From: Gammaproteobacteria bacterium
GTDB lineage: Bacteria > Pseudomonadota > Gammaproteobacteria > Steroidobacterales > GCA-2729495
Direction: 5' to 3'
Length of the DNA: 13,329 nucleotides
Assembly: GCA_023383735.1 (NCBI GenBank)
Contig: JAHDYN010000013.1
Location: forward strand, 1-13,329
Below, piece after piece: positions 1 through 7,002 of the stretch. Position 1 is the stretch's first letter, and each line of letters starts with the position of its first letter. The notes below the pieces were generated by a model. It made no database searches and had not been told where the DNA came from. It saw only the letters and a list, made by a program, of their open reading frames with translations. The translations under genes and the position numbers were made by a program.

Positions 1-51
1 ACCGCGCCAGCGACCGGAATCGCTCACACGGGCGCGAAAATCAACAGGCTG
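1..51. other. Short flank beyond the yadH stop; possible start of a next leftward gene
   Basis: These 51 bases follow the stop codon of the permease gene on the minus strand. I see no hairpin with a T-run, so the leftward operon may continue. A minus-strand GTG at 27-25 opens a frame reading VSDSGRWRG to the window edge, but it has no Shine-Dalgarno sequence and only nine codons are visible. It is recorded as a possibility only. Confidence 0.15.
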
Positions 52-825
52 CTAGTCGCGAATCCGCGTGCCCCGCCCGATCAGCACGACGCAGGCTGCA
101 AACAACACGGCGAGGCTCACCAGCATCATGGCAAATGCTGCCACGATATCGATATCGGAAACCCCGAGCATGCCGTAGCGGAAGGCATTCACGATGTACA
201 GGATCGGATTGAGCCTGGACAGCTGCTGCGCCAGTTCGGGCAGCAAGGAGATCGAGTAAAACACCCCGCCCAGGTAGGTCAGCGGCTGCAGCACGAAGGA
301 CGGGATGATCGAGATGTCGTCGAAGTGCTGTGCGAGGATGCCGTTGATCAGCCCGGCCAGCGAGAAAATGGCGGCGCAGAGCAGGAAGACCGCTGCCGTG
401 ATCAGCGGATGCATGAGCGGCAGCGGCGTGAACAGCCTTGCAACCACCGCCACCATCAGCCCGACCAGTACCCCGCGCACGATGCCGCCCACCATGTGTC
501 CGAGGGCAATCGTGGCTGCCGACATGGGCGCGACCAGCATTTCCTCCAGGTGCCGGTGGATCTTGGCCGAGAAGAACGACGAGACCACGTTGCCGTAGGA
601 GTTGGTGATCACGGCCATCATGATCAGCCCGGGCGCGATGTACTGCTTGTAGTCGAAGCCGTCCATCCGGCCGATGCGTGAGCCGATCAGGTTGCCGAAG
701 ATCAGGAAATACAAACCCATGTTGATGGCCGGAGGCAGGACTGTCTGCAGCCAGATGCGCACGACCCGGTTGTATTCCTTGCGCGACAGGGTGGCGAGCG
801 CAACGGCCTGTTGCCGGAAGCTCAT
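52..825 (-). CDS. yadH: ABC-2 type exporter permease, YadH-like
   Basis: This 257-residue inner-membrane protein is the membrane half of an ABC-2 family exporter. It matches my recollection of E. coli YadH nearly end to end and in length (256 residues): RIWLQT and IFGNLIGSRIG near the N-terminus, APGLIMM at 64-70, and the ABC-2 signature LTYLGGVFYS at 182-191 followed by NPILYIVNAFRYG. About six hydrophobic segments are visible, near residues 31-48, 64-82, 104-130, 141-163, 172-195 and 226-250. The ATG at 825 overlaps the stop of the ATPase gene by 4 bp (ATGA), so the two are translationally coupled and surely form one transporter. The substrate of YadGH is not established, and nothing here identifies it. 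The upstream FlhD-like gene is probably in the same transcript. Confidence 0.93.
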   Translation of the reverse strand: MSFRQQAVALATLSRKEYNRVVRIWLQTVLPPAINMGLYFLIFGNLIGSRIGRMDGFDYKQYIAPGLIMMAVITNSYGNVVSSFFSAKIHRHLEEMLVAPMSAATIALGHMVGGIVRGVLVGLMVAVVARLFTPLPLMHPLITAAVFLLCAAIFSLAGLINGILAQHFDDISIIPSFVLQPLTYLGGVFYSISLLPELAQQLSRLNPILYIVNAFRYGMLGVSDIDIVAAFAMMLVSLAVLFAACVVLIGRGTRIRD

Positions 826-1772
826 TGCGGCGCTGCTCCGGCAACCGCATTTCGCGGCCTGTCCTTGCGCTCGGTCAGTGCCAGGAACAGTTCCTCCAGG
901 CGGTTTGCCCTGTTGCGCAGGCTGACGACCTGCAGCCCGGCCGCCGACAGGCTGCCGAACAGCTCGTTGATGCTTTTCGAGCGGGGCACGGCGACCTCGA
1001 GCTCGTGGTCCGAGATGAGCCGGGCCTCGAAGCCCTCCAGCGCCGGCAGGGCGGTGACCGGCTCGTGCAGCGTCAGCAGAAAGTGTTCCTGCTGCAGCCG
1101 TGCTAGCACGGCTGCCATGCGGTCATCGATGATCACCTGCCCATGATCGATGATCGCGACGTGCCGGCAGAGGTTCTCGGCTTCTTCGAGATAGTGCGTG
1201 GTCAGGATGATGGTGGTCCCGGCCGCGTTGATGTCGCGCAGAAAATCCCACATCGAACGGCGTATCTCGATATCCACGCCGGCCGTGGGTTCGTCGAGGA
1301 TCAGCAGTTCCGGTTCGTGCATCAGCGCCCGCGCGATCATCAGCCGCCGTTTCATGCCGCCCGAAAGCGTGCGCGCGGAGTCGTGGCGCCTGTCCCAGAG
1401 CTGCAGTTGCCGGAGACAGATTTCCGCCCGGCGACGGGCGCGGGCTGGCGGCACGCCATAGAAGCCGGCCTGGTTGACGACAATGTTGCTGACCTTGTCC
1501 CAGAGATTGAGATTGATCTCCTGCGGCACCACACCGATGGCCGATTTCACCGCATTGAGCTCGTGGTCGAGGTCGTGGCCAAACACGCGGACTTCGCCGC
1601 TGGTCTTCTTTACCAGCGAGGTGACGATGCCGATCAGGCTGGTCTTGCCGGCGCCGTTGGGGCCCAGCAGGGCGCAGAAGTCGCCGCGCGGCACGTCCAG
1701 GTCAATGCCGGCGAGTGCCTGCACGCCGCTGGCGTAGACCTTGATGAGCTGGCGGACGGACAGGGCATGCAT
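822..1772 (-). CDS. yadG: ABC transporter ATP-binding protein, YadG-like
   Basis: This 316-residue protein is the nucleotide-binding subunit that powers the YadH-like permease encoded directly downstream with a 4-bp overlap. Motifs appear in order: Walker A GPNGAGKTS at 37-45, Q-loop Gln84 (VVPQE), signature LSGGMKRR from 136, Walker B LLILDEP from 156, D-loop AGVD, and H-loop His193 in TTHYLEEAE. The C-terminal part, including RNRANRLEELFL, resembles the tail of E. coli YadG (about 308 residues). The start chosen is the ATG at 1772 (MHALSVRQ), because the ATPase fold begins there. The open frame runs back to 2198, but that extension lies antisense to nothing functional: it is an out-of-frame shadow of the FlhD-like gene. 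No strong Shine-Dalgarno sequence precedes the ATG. It lies 22 bp after the FlhD-like stop, suggesting cotranscription. Confidence 0.95.
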   Translation of the reverse strand: MHALSVRQLIKVYASGVQALAGIDLDVPRGDFCALLGPNGAGKTSLIGIVTSLVKKTSGEVRVFGHDLDHELNAVKSAIGVVPQEINLNLWDKVSNIVVNQAGFYGVPPARARRRAEICLRQLQLWDRRHDSARTLSGGMKRRLMIARALMHEPELLILDEPTAGVDIEIRRSMWDFLRDINAAGTTIILTTHYLEEAENLCRHVAIIDHGQVIIDDRMAAVLARLQQEHFLLTLHEPVTALPALEGFEARLISDHELEVAVPRSKSINELFGSLSAAGLQVVSLRNRANRLEELFLALTERKDRPRNAVAGAAPQ

Positions 1773-1794
1773 GGCGCGGCATTGTGCCTGTCCC

Positions 1795-2430
1795 TCAGTG
1801 CTTTGTGGGCGGCCGGCGCAATGTATCGCGCGGCGTGCCGGACAGCGCCACGCGCTGCACCAGGGTGAGCTGCACGACGGATAACCGCGTTGCGGCCATG
1901 AGCTGGGTGTCGCCGCTCGAGGCAGCCCGCAGCAGATCCGGCCACAGGCGCGGATGCCGGCAGAAACGCGCTTCCAGATGCTCGGTTGCCCGGACAGCTG
2001 CCCGCTGCAGCTCGCTGAACGGGACGCCGGCCAGGTCCCCGAGGTGGTGCAGCCCGGGTCCGATGCACAGCACGGCCAGCAAGCGATCTTCATGCGCGGT
2101 GTGCCAGAGCCAGGCCAGAAGGGAGGCGGCGAAGAGCCTTGCGGCGTCTGCCAGCGCGGCCGGCATGGTCGCCGCGCGCGGACCGGAAGGCTCGGCAACG
2201 CCCCGCGCGCCCTGGGCCGGGGGCAGGACGCTGAAGCTGGCCAGCAGGCAGGGCGTGCGCGCGATGCTGTCCAGCTGGGCGGGGCTCAGTCCGGCCAGGC
2301 GCTGGCGCACCGGCGCATCCAGCCCGAAGACGAAGGGCTCGCGGGCGCCGTCCCTGAGCAACTCGAGGAATTCGCGATTCAGGCCATAGAGCTCGGTGCC
2401 GAGTCGCGTTTCAGGCCATTTTCCGCTCAT
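1795..2430 (-). CDS. FlhD-like transcriptional regulator with two FlhD-like units
   Basis: I assign this 211-residue protein to the FlhD family by pattern, not by a search. Residues 14-69 follow the FlhD core: LYGLNREFLELLR, then FVFGLD, then LAGLSPAQLDSIAR and LLASFSV, matching the order in E. coli FlhD (INLSYLLLAQR, FRLGIN, LAALTLPQMVKLAE, LVCHFRF). Residues about 117-195 repeat the pattern with LAGVPFSELQRA, LEARFCRHP and a C-terminal MAATRLSVVQL helix like FlhD's GIMLSTRLL. FlhD is normally about 116 residues, so this could be a fused FlhD dimer. Cysteine sites are not obviously conserved. I prefer the ATG at 2430 because GGAA lies 8 bases upstream; the ATG at 2457 gives 220 residues but sits almost on a possible minus-strand -10 and has no Shine-Dalgarno sequence. 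It precedes yadGH and diverges from an FlhC-like gene. Confidence 0.68.
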   Translation of the reverse strand: MSGKWPETRLGTELYGLNREFLELLRDGAREPFVFGLDAPVRQRLAGLSPAQLDSIARTPCLLASFSVLPPAQGARGVAEPSGPRAATMPAALADAARLFAASLLAWLWHTAHEDRLLAVLCIGPGLHHLGDLAGVPFSELQRAAVRATEHLEARFCRHPRLWPDLLRAASSGDTQLMAATRLSVVQLTLVQRVALSGTPRDTLRRPPTKH

Positions 2431-2461
2431 TTGTTGCATTCCAATAGCAGCTGACATAACT

Positions 2462-2551
2462 ACTATAATTGGTCAAAAAGGACCAAATAAATAGGCAGTA
2501 CCTTCTGATTTGGGCAAAAACGACCAAATATGGCAAAAAAGCGAGGTATAT
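2462..2551. promoter_or_regulatory. Divergent promoter/operator region with two 18-bp inverted repeats
   Basis: This AT-rich segment separates the FlhD-like and FlhC-like genes in otherwise GC-rich DNA. Site 1 (2469-2486) is TTGGTCAAAAAGGACCAA, a perfect 6-bp inverted repeat around a 6-bp spacer. Site 2 (2510-2527) is TTGGGCAAAAACGACCAA, with one arm mismatch and flanks that extend the dyad to 8 bp. The sites start 41 bp apart, about four helical turns, in the same orientation. A third partial unit (TGGCAAAAAA, 2531-2540) follows 19 bp later. On the plus strand a perfect -10 hexamer TATAAT (2464-2469) abuts site 1, so the start site would fall inside it. On the minus strand TATAGT (2467-2462) could serve the FlhD-like gene. 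No convincing -35 was found for either. Operator function is inferred. Confidence 0.6.
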
Positions 2552-3124
2552 ATGCGCGCTACTGATGATCGTTATACCGCCGAGCGGAACCGCTTCGATC
2601 TCGCCGTTCGCATGATTCGCCACGAGGCCCGCACCGGCACGATTCGCCTGTGTACCGGCTTCACCGAAGACCGGATCCGGAAGATCTATGCCAGCTACTT
2701 CCCGCGCCAGGGCCAGAGCCAGGGCGAGACTCAGCTAATCCGCCGCCGGCGGGGCAAGACGCCCAGCCAGATCGCGCCGTTCGTCAGCACCGCCCAGCGT
2801 CAGGGAGAGGCCAGCCTGATCGCCGGTCTGCTGGTCCACAGTCGTGTTGCCGAAGTCGATGCATCAGGACGTGGCCTGCGTGCCGTGAGCGTGCCGCGCG
2901 ATGTGCTGGGTTGCCGCTTTTGCGATGCCTACGAAGCCTATCTCTACCTGCACCACCAGCCCCAGCTGTCCTTTGAATGGGCGTGGAATCTTTACCTCTC
3001 GCTGGTCAATACCCGCGAAATGCAGCTGGCCTGGTGTGCACTGTGTGAAGGCCCGTATGTGCGCGATGCCTATGCACTGGACTACGAGCGCTGCCCGTTT
3101 TGTGAAGTCAAGGATCACGCGTAA
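2552..3124 (+). CDS. FlhC-like transcriptional regulator
   Basis: This 190-residue protein matches FlhC in length (E. coli FlhC is 192) and layout. A helix-rich N-terminus carries GFTEDRIRKIYASYF at 36-50, in the place of FlhC's helix-turn-helix (RLIKLYKEL), followed by GKTPSQIAPFV, which parallels GMLPFS. SFEWAWNLYLSLV at 140-152 parallels the ALTRAWTLVRFV segment. The C-terminal zinc site is present as Cys162-x2-Cys165 and Cys181-x2-Cys184, the same four-cysteine arrangement as FlhC; an extra CxxC lies at 121/124. FlhC contacts DNA and partners with FlhD, and an FlhD-like gene diverges just upstream. The start is the ATG at 2552, with GAGG at 2543-2546; an in-frame TTG at 2510 lies inside an operator-like repeat and is unlikely. 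nudC follows 9 bp later. No flagellar gene is in view, so a flagellar role is not assumed. Confidence 0.78.
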   Translation: MRATDDRYTAERNRFDLAVRMIRHEARTGTIRLCTGFTEDRIRKIYASYFPRQGQSQGETQLIRRRRGKTPSQIAPFVSTAQRQGEASLIAGLLVHSRVAEVDASGRGLRAVSVPRDVLGCRFCDAYEAYLYLHHQPQLSFEWAWNLYLSLVNTREMQLAWCALCEGPYVRDAYALDYERCPFCEVKDHA

Positions 3125-3133
3125 CCTGCCTGC

Positions 3134-4078
3134 ATGACCATCACCAGGCTCACCTTCAGCGGTGCCGGCATCGAGCGGCTGGCCGAGTTGCGCCAGTTGC
3201 CGGAGGCGCTGGCGGCCGTCTTTGCAGAAACCGAAACGCGTTTTCTGCCGGTCTGGCAGTCGCGCTGCCTGGTGCGTGACGGCCACGCCGCCGACTGCGG
3301 CCGCGAAGAGCTGGAGCTGCTGGCCACGGGCCACGAGGCGATGGTTTTTCTCGGCCGGCGTGGCGGTCGTGCGCTGTTTGCCGTGGAGCTGCGCGGCGAA
3401 GCGCCGCCCGCCGGTTTGCCGAGTTCGGGTTTTCTGGGGCTGCGCGAGATCGCGAGCCAGGTCAGCGAAGATGACGCAGCCTTGCTGGCCTATGCGCGGG
3501 CCATGATCCTCTGGCAGGAGCGGCACCGACACTGCGGCGTGTGCGGCGCACCGAACCGTGCTGTCGAGGGCGGTTTCGTGATGGTTTGCAGCGATCCCGG
3601 CTGTGCACAGCGCTGCTTTCCGCGCATTGATCCCGCCGTTATCGTGCTGGTCCACCGCGGCGAGCAGTGCCTGCTCGGCCGGCAGGCCAACTGGCCGGAG
3701 GGCCGTTTCTCCACCATCGCCGGCTTCGTCGAGCCGGGCGAAAGCCTTGAAGAAGCGGTGAGCCGCGAGGTCCGCGAGGAAACCAACGTTGCCGTGACCG
3801 ATGCGCGATATGTCGCGTCCCAGCCCTGGCCGTTCCCCTCTGCGCTCATGCTGGGTTTCCATGCGACCGCACAAGGCAGCGATATCCGTCTCAACGATGG
3901 GGAACTGATCGAGGCGCGGTGGCTGACACGCGCCGATATCGCCGCCCGGCGGGTACTGCTGCCACCGCCGATTTCGATCGCCTTTCGCCTGATCGAAAGC
4001 TGGTTTGACCAGGTACCGGGCCCGCGACTGGCGAGCCTCGCAACCGATTGGACAAGCGGCGGGCCGCTGCGGGTCTGA
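3134..4078 (+). CDS. nudC: NADH pyrophosphatase NudC (Nudix hydrolase)
   Basis: This protein hydrolyses NADH/NAD+ to the nicotinamide mononucleotide and AMP; NudC family members also remove NAD caps from RNA. At 314 residues it is longer than E. coli NudC (257), with an extended N-terminal domain. A zinc ribbon is visible at Cys134-x2-Cys137 and Cys152-x4-Cys157, then the Nudix box with Gly197, Glu203, Arg211-Glu212 and Glu215-Glu216, then the NudC signature SQPWPFP at 229-235 that sets specificity for NADH. In the Nudix box the usual Gly before the final aliphatic residue is Asn218. The ATG at 3134 lies 9 bp after the FlhC-like stop, so both are likely on one transcript. The stop shares the palindrome TGATCA with the hemY stop on the opposite strand, leaving no room for a terminator between them. 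Confidence 0.94.
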   Translation: MTITRLTFSGAGIERLAELRQLPEALAAVFAETETRFLPVWQSRCLVRDGHAADCGREELELLATGHEAMVFLGRRGGRALFAVELRGEAPPAGLPSSGFLGLREIASQVSEDDAALLAYARAMILWQERHRHCGVCGAPNRAVEGGFVMVCSDPGCAQRCFPRIDPAVIVLVHRGEQCLLGRQANWPEGRFSTIAGFVEPGESLEEAVSREVREETNVAVTDARYVASQPWPFPSALMLGFHATAQGSDIRLNDGELIEARWLTRADIAARRVLLPPPISIAFRLIESWFDQVPGPRLASLATDWTSGGPLRV

Positions 4079-5302
4079 TCAGATCGCGATGCGGCCGGCA
4101 GGCGCCGGCAGCGCGGGGGCTGCGGTGGCAGTTGGCGTCGCTGTGGTTGCCATCGACAGGCCGCGTTCGAAAGCCCGCGAGGCAGACTGCGTCTCGCCCA
4201 ACTGCGCCATCAACTGGCCGAGCGCACGCCAGGTTTCAGGCGCGGCCCGGATGGCGAGGCTGGCCTCGAAATAGCTGCGCGCCTTGCCCCACAGCTGATG
4301 ACGGACACAGGCGCGTCCCGCCGCGAGCAGCAAGGCGGGATCTTCGGGGTGGGCCTTGAGCCACGCCTCGATGCGCTTCAGGTGCGCCGCCGGATCCGCG
4401 ACCGGAAGCTCGCCGTAGAGATTGACCAGCGCCTCGCTCCAGTCCCGGTCCAGCGTGCGCCGGATCTCCAGCTCTGCATCATCCACGGCATTGCAGGCGA
4501 TCAGCGCCCGGGCGCGTGCCAGGGTCAGGCGTGGCTCGCGGCGCAGGTGGCGCGGAATGTCGTCCCAGAGGCGTTCGAGTGCACTGCGATCGTTGTGCAA
4601 AGTCGCCATGATGTTGGTCCACGCGGCCACGCTCCATTCGTCGAGCAGCTCCGGTGGCACATTGCCGTGTCGCCGGATCAGCGGCAGCAGTTCAGCGAGC
4701 GGTTGCCACTCCTTGCGGCGTTGATGGAGATCGCCAAGCAGCCTGAGTGCCTGTGCGTGGCCCGGCTGCCGTTCGCGGACCCGGTTCAGGCTGGCCAGCG
4801 CCTCGGCATACTGGCCGTCTTCGAGCTGGAGTTCGGCCTGGGTCAGCAGCACGGCATCGGTTGCGGCGGGCTCCTGCTCGCAAGCCATGTTGAGCCAGGC
4901 ATCGCGCCGTTGCCGGTCGCCCTGCATCTGCGCGGCGCGGGCGGCAGCGAGGTAATTGAGCAGCGGCGTCTCGGAATGGCGGGCACCGCGAGTGAGCAGC
5001 CGCTCGCCCTGCGCGAGCCGGCCCTCGGCCAGGGCGATATAGCCCTGCGTGGCCTTCTTGCCGGCCTGCCTCGCCCGGCCGCGCGCCCAGGCCTCCCCGA
5101 GCCGGCGCGGCGCCTGCCATATGTAAATCACGGAACGTACTGCAAGGTAGGCAAGGATCAGCAGCAGTACCAGGACAGGTACCGAGGTCTCGATGATGTA
5201 GCCGCGAAAGTTGATCAGCGCATAGCCGTTGTCGGGCAACGCCAGGTGCGCGGCGATTGCCCCGATCAGCAGCGCAACGATGATCGTGAAGCCGGTCTTC
5301 AT
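4079..5302 (-). CDS. hemY: HemY, membrane-anchored TPR protein of haem biosynthesis
   Basis: This 407-residue protein belongs to the gammaproteobacterial HemY family, which is unrelated to the Bacillus protoporphyrinogen oxidase also called HemY. Two N-terminal membrane helices are visible at about 4-22 and 41-62, separated by a short periplasmic loop with the family motif GYALI-NFRGYIIETS. The rest is a run of TPR-like helical repeats, such as ALASLNRVRERQPGHAQALR and ARSYFEASLAIRAAPETWRA, facing the periplasm or cytoplasm as a scaffold; length is close to the usual 390-420. Its precise role in haem synthesis is not settled, and it may organise the late pathway. The ATG at 5302 overlaps the hemX stop by 4 bp, indicating one transcript. 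The extreme C-terminus is low-complexity, rich in Ala, Thr and Pro. Confidence 0.93.
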   Translation of the reverse strand: MKTGFTIIVALLIGAIAAHLALPDNGYALINFRGYIIETSVPVLVLLLILAYLAVRSVIYIWQAPRRLGEAWARGRARQAGKKATQGYIALAEGRLAQGERLLTRGARHSETPLLNYLAAARAAQMQGDRQRRDAWLNMACEQEPAATDAVLLTQAELQLEDGQYAEALASLNRVRERQPGHAQALRLLGDLHQRRKEWQPLAELLPLIRRHGNVPPELLDEWSVAAWTNIMATLHNDRSALERLWDDIPRHLRREPRLTLARARALIACNAVDDAELEIRRTLDRDWSEALVNLYGELPVADPAAHLKRIEAWLKAHPEDPALLLAAGRACVRHQLWGKARSYFEASLAIRAAPETWRALGQLMAQLGETQSASRAFERGLSMATTATPTATAAPALPAPAGRIAI

Positions 5303-6396
5303 TCCTTTTGTCCGGCGTCCGTCAGGCTCAGGAGCAGGGTCAGTGAGCCGGAAATGTCCGGCAATTCCTCCGGCAGCTGGCTCGTCGACAAGTCCCGGAG
5401 CGATGCCAGTGCCGACTGTACCTCTGCCGACATCGGATCAAACTGGTCGGCAACGCGCTCGGTGGCGGCGCCGATGGAACGGCGGAACATCCCTGCATCG
5501 CCGCGCATGATGGCAAGACGCGCCAGCTGCAGTTCCAGATCCAGGCTGCGGATCAGCACCGTCTTCTGCGCATCGGACAGCAGCGGTGAAATCGGGTCAT
5601 CGGCGCGGCGTATGCTCACCAGGCTGGCCAGTGCCGCACGCACGGTTGCCACTGCGCGCGCCAGGCCGGTGAGGTCTTGCGCCGGTTCTTCGGGTGCTTC
5701 GCGGAAGGTATTCGGCATGGCATTCCTGCGCGGCAGGTCTTCCAGGCTGTCGGCCAGACTGCCCAGCGTGAGCACGATGCCCTCGGTATCCGGCCGCGGC
5801 ACGGCCTTCAGCTCGTTGAGTTCTTTGGCCAGCAGCTTGCGCACGGGTGTCAGGCGCGGGTCGTTGAGCTCACGCAGCGTGTCATCGGCCAGGCCGAGCG
5901 AGGTCTGGGCGACATTGATCTCTCCGGCGAGCCCCAGCTGCGCATTGGCGATGCGCATGTAGTGCTCGGCCTCCGCCAGCAGCCACGCTGCCCGTACCTT
6001 GTCGCCCGCACCTGCAAAACGCTCGACTGTTTCCTGGAGGGTGTCGATCCGGGCCGGCAACGTGCCGAGCGCCTCGGTCTCCTGGCTGATCCGGTCGGCG
6101 AGCCGGTCGATGTCTTCATCCAGCCGACGCCGGCTGGCGCTGTATTCCTCCACGCGCGCCCTGATCGCGGCGAGTTCGGAGTTTCTGACGCTGGCCTCCT
6201 TCCGCAGCTCCTCGACTTGTGCACCGATACCCGAGCCCTGTGCGACCCAGACCCAGGCGATTGCAGCGACCGCGATGCAGAGGGCAAGCAGCGCAATGCT
6301 GATGGCCTGTATGTGCCGGTTGCCAGGCACCGTGGCGCCGGTGTCGGTCGGCGCCGCGGGTTCAGGAGTGACGGTGGCTGGCGTATATTGGTTCAT
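5299..6396 (-). CDS. hemX: HemX, membrane protein of the hemX-hemY operon
   Basis: This 365-residue protein fits HemX, often annotated as a uroporphyrinogen-III C-methyltransferase because of its operon, though it carries no methyltransferase fold here. A Pro/Thr/Ala-rich N-terminal tail is followed by one membrane helix at about 29-52, a charged coiled-coil stretch at about 56-120 (QVEELRKEASVRNSELAAIR), and the HemX C-terminal domain with the typical AWLLAEAEHYMRIANAQL and LELQLARLAIMRGD segments. The start is the ATG at 6396 (MNQYTPATV). The frame is open to 6531, but that extension lacks hydrophobic or family features and overlaps the divergent hemerythrin gene. hemC and hemD, which normally precede hemX, are not upstream, so this pair must be expressed from its own promoter, which I could not pinpoint. 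Confidence 0.9.
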   Translation of the reverse strand: MNQYTPATVTPEPAAPTDTGATVPGNRHIQAISIALLALCIAVAAIAWVWVAQGSGIGAQVEELRKEASVRNSELAAIRARVEEYSASRRRLDEDIDRLADRISQETEALGTLPARIDTLQETVERFAGAGDKVRAAWLLAEAEHYMRIANAQLGLAGEINVAQTSLGLADDTLRELNDPRLTPVRKLLAKELNELKAVPRPDTEGIVLTLGSLADSLEDLPRRNAMPNTFREAPEEPAQDLTGLARAVATVRAALASLVSIRRADDPISPLLSDAQKTVLIRSLDLELQLARLAIMRGDAGMFRRSIGAATERVADQFDPMSAEVQSALASLRDLSTSQLPEELPDISGSLTLLLSLTDAGQKE

Positions 6397-6461
6397 CTTC
6401 GGGAGTATCCGGTGGCAGATCCAGCGGTAGCCCATTCTGCCAGTGATCGCGGGGGGCATCC

Positions 6462-6998
6462 ATGCCGCAAAAACCTTCGGAAACTGCACCGGCGGCCCGG
6501 TCGCCGTCCGCTGCGTCATCCATTCCGGCATTGCTGGACCTGATCCTCGATACGCATCACGTATTTGCGCGGGATGCCCTGCTCAGGGCGCGGGAGTGCG
6601 CCGAGGGTATTTCCCCGGCTGACCTGCAGCGGGATGAGCGGCTGCCGAAGCTCCAGGAGGCGGTCGCGGCCCTTGACGATGAAATGCTCACGCACATGCA
6701 CCGCGAGGAGGTCATGCTGTTCCCGGTGCTCAGGCAGATGGCGGCATCGGCCGAAGTCGATGGCGTCGACATGGAAATCATCCGGCCGCCGATCGAGTGC
6801 ATGGAGCGGGAACACGGTTTCATCGATGAGTTGCTCGACTACATCCGCCAGCTGAGCGACGACTTCAGGCCGCCGGCCTGGGCGGCACCGGTGCATCGCG
6901 AGCTGCTGGAAGAGCTGGCGGCCTTTGCTGCCGATACGGTCGAACACGTACGCAAGGAAAACGAGATCCTGTTCCCCATGGCCCTGGGCCTCGCGTAG
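6462..6998 (+). CDS. RIC/YtfE-like hemerythrin-fold diiron protein
   Basis: This 178-residue protein is a hemerythrin-like four-helix bundle predicted to bind two irons. Candidate ligands are spaced as in the RIC (YtfE/ScdA) C-terminal domain: His32 or His33 in DTHH, His78-x3-Glu82 in HMHREEVMLFP, His118 in MEREHGF, and His162-x3-Glu166 in EHVRKENEILFP. The PPIECMEREH segment followed by YIRQL also matches RIC. The short N-terminal DUF542/ScdA region with its Cys pair is missing, so it is shorter than YtfE (220). RIC proteins repair iron-sulphur centres after nitric oxide or oxidative damage, and a role in NO or O2 response here is inferred. The ATG at 6462 is preceded by GGGGGG five bases away. 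It diverges from hemX across 65 bp and precedes a truncated haemoglobin gene on the same strand. Confidence 0.85.
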   Translation: MPQKPSETAPAARSPSAASSIPALLDLILDTHHVFARDALLRARECAEGISPADLQRDERLPKLQEAVAALDDEMLTHMHREEVMLFPVLRQMAASAEVDGVDMEIIRPPIECMEREHGFIDELLDYIRQLSDDFRPPAWAAPVHRELLEELAAFAADTVEHVRKENEILFPMALGLA

Positions 6999-7002
6999 GC
7001 TG

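Noticed and set aside
1773..2198. N-terminal extension of the yadG ATPase
   Set aside because: The extension is a frame-shifted shadow of the FlhD-like gene, rich in Cys/Trp/Pro, and ATPase homology begins at MHALSVRQ.
2469..2527. The inverted repeats as a CRISPR or transposon end
   Set aside because: There are only two copies with a 6-bp internal spacer, no spacer series, no target duplication and no transposase; operator is the simpler reading.
2510..2551. TTG start for the FlhC-like gene
   Set aside because: The TTG lies within the second inverted repeat, and the ATG at 2552 has GAGG upstream and gives the FlhC-typical length.
2864..3874. Minus-strand open frame (336 codons) opposite nudC
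   Set aside because: The plus strand carries NudC with its full zinc, Nudix and SQPWPFP motifs; the antisense product is low-complexity Gln/Ala/His-rich.
822..4078. Toxin-antitoxin or phage-defence interpretation of the divergent pair
   Set aside because: The products are larger than typical toxin-antitoxin proteins, no nuclease or NTPase effector is linked, and FlhC-type zinc and helix-turn-helix features explain the rightward gene better.
4298..5962. Long plus-strand open frame (554 codons) opposite hemY and hemX
   Set aside because: It is antisense to two well-supported genes, has no domain-like pattern, and is a product of GC-rich codon bias.
6397..6531. 45-residue N-terminal extension of HemX
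   Set aside because: It has no family resemblance and would overlap the divergent hemerythrin gene start.
5677..6543. Plus-strand open frame (288 codons) opposite hemX
   Set aside because: It overlaps hemX antisense and the start of the hemerythrin gene in another frame; no recognisable features.
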